Assembly: GCA_040757795.1 (NCBI GenBank)
Contig: JBFLWG010000060.1
Span: 1-5,504 of the forward strand
From: DYTO01 sp040757795
Lineage (GTDB): Archaea; Hadarchaeota; Hadarchaeia; Hadarchaeales; Hadarchaeaceae
DNA length: 5,504 nt
Direction of reading: 5' to 3'
Positions within the stretch are counted from its first letter, which is position 1. Every line of letters begins with the position of its first letter. Shown here piece after piece: positions 4,911 through 5,504 of the stretch. Position numbers and translations under genes: made by a program. The notes under the pieces were generated by a model. That model saw only the letters and a list, made by a program, of their open reading frames with translations, was not told the origin of the DNA and ran no database searches.

Positions 4911-5504
4911 TTAAAGGTAAATTCTCTTGGTGACCCCGACTATGCATTTTCTGGCCTCGCTTGTGAGGAACGGCCCGTGGCCAGGGTACATCTGCTCTGA
5001 GTCAAGTTTGGCGAGCCTGTTCAGGGAAGCCACAAGAGCTTTCTCGTCCCCTGTCGGGAGGTCAGTGCGCCCGACACCGTCGCAGAATATCGCGTCACCT
5101 GTGAACAGGATTTTCTTCGCCGGATCATAGAGGCTGATGCTCCCAGCGGTGTGTCCCGGGGTGTTAATCACCTCCAGTATCATTTCCCCCAGATCCAGCT
5201 TGTCTCTCTCCTCCAGCTCCCTCTGAACCTCTACCGACTCCATCTCCCTCCCAAACATCGAGGCGCATGTGACCTCATTGTCCCCCCTCCTGAGATAGTC
5301 CGCCTCAAGCTTGTGGATTGCCACCTCGCAGCCCGAAGCCTTGATGAAACCAGGATTCCCCCCGGCATGGTCGAAATGGCAGTGTGTGTTCACAAGGAGG
5401 TCTATGTCTTTTGGGCTCAACCCCGCAACCTCCATGCCTCTAGCGATTTCATCAAAGTAGTCTCCCGTCCCAGCGTCAATCAATGTCACGACCTCGTCGT
5501 CGAT
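4911..5504 (-). CDS. Metallo-beta-lactamase-fold hydrolase (glyoxalase II-like), N-terminus outside the window
   Basis: A Zn-dependent hydrolase, probably acting on a thioester or similar ester in the cytoplasm. Counting from the GTG at 5489, the metal ligands are all present: THCHFDH (residues 35-41; His36, His38, Asp40, His41), TPGHTAGS (110-117; His113), GDAIF (131-135; Asp132) and PGHGP (169-173; His171). This order is the standard MBL set for a binuclear site, as in glyoxalase II and related small hydrolases. The frame stays open to the right edge, and the five codons before that GTG (IDDEV) look like the normal beta strand leading into VTLIDAGTG. GTG 5489 is therefore internal, and perhaps 10-25 residues are missing. 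The C-terminus is short (ends KRIYL), without the extra helical substrate domain of true glyoxalase II, so the substrate is open. It lies 44 bp upstream of the MJ1316-domain gene on the same strand. Confidence 0.9.
   Translation of the reverse strand: MDDEVVTLIDAGTGDYFDEIARGMEVAGLSPKDIDLLVNTHCHFDHAGGNPGFIKASGCEVAIHKLEADYLRRGDNEVTCASMFGREMESVEVQRELEERDKLDLGEMILEVINTPGHTAGSISLYDPAKKILFTGDAIFCDGVGRTDLPTGDEKALVASLNRLAKLDSEQMYPGHGPFLTSEARKCIVGVTKRIYL

Noticed and set aside
5487..5489. GTG 5489 as the start of the MBL hydrolase
   Set aside because: The frame continues to the window edge with IDDEV, which fits the conserved beta strand before the LIDAGTG segment, so the real start is beyond the window.

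Overview
The window reads as chromosomal DNA of an archaeon with moderately high GC. The evidence is a mevalonate-pathway kinase, a DHH/DHHA1 phosphoesterase, an archaeal-type alanine dehydrogenase resembling Archaeoglobus AF1665, a stand-alone MJ1316/DUF504 domain protein, TATA-like boxes placed about 26-31 bp before start codons, poly-T terminators, and a tRNA gene interrupted by bulge-helix-bulge (BHB) introns. The lineage cannot be fixed from this sequence. Most genes look like core or housekeeping genes, and no mobile element, CRISPR array or defence cassette was seen.

Layout. Positions 1-905 (minus) hold mevalonate kinase, running off the left edge. A 99-bp divergent promoter region (906-1004) separates it from a DHH-family phosphoesterase (1005-1994, plus). 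That gene meets alanine dehydrogenase (1995-2981, minus) tail to tail with no spacer. Upstream of the dehydrogenase, on the same strand, is a tRNA-Asn(GUU) gene (3037-3192) that appears to be split by two introns: a 60-nt one at the usual 37/38 site and a 20-nt one near position 8/9, at the acceptor/D-arm junction. The next 250 bp (3193-3438) hold the tRNA promoter, what looks like a decayed winged-helix gene fragment, and the terminator of the next gene. Positions 3439-4866 (minus) are a likely two-gene operon: an 81-residue MJ1316/DUF504 protein followed after 3 nt by a CPA2-type Na+/H+ antiporter. The right end (4911-5504, minus) is a metallo-beta-lactamase-fold hydrolase lacking its N-terminus.

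The genes do not form one pathway: lipid precursor synthesis, nucleic-acid phosphodiester hydrolysis, alanine/pyruvate interconversion, cation homeostasis and a thioesterase-like hydrolase sit side by side. The most noteworthy item is the doubly interrupted tRNA-Asn. A second theme is that several starts sit at the distance from a TATA box expected for leaderless or nearly leaderless transcripts.
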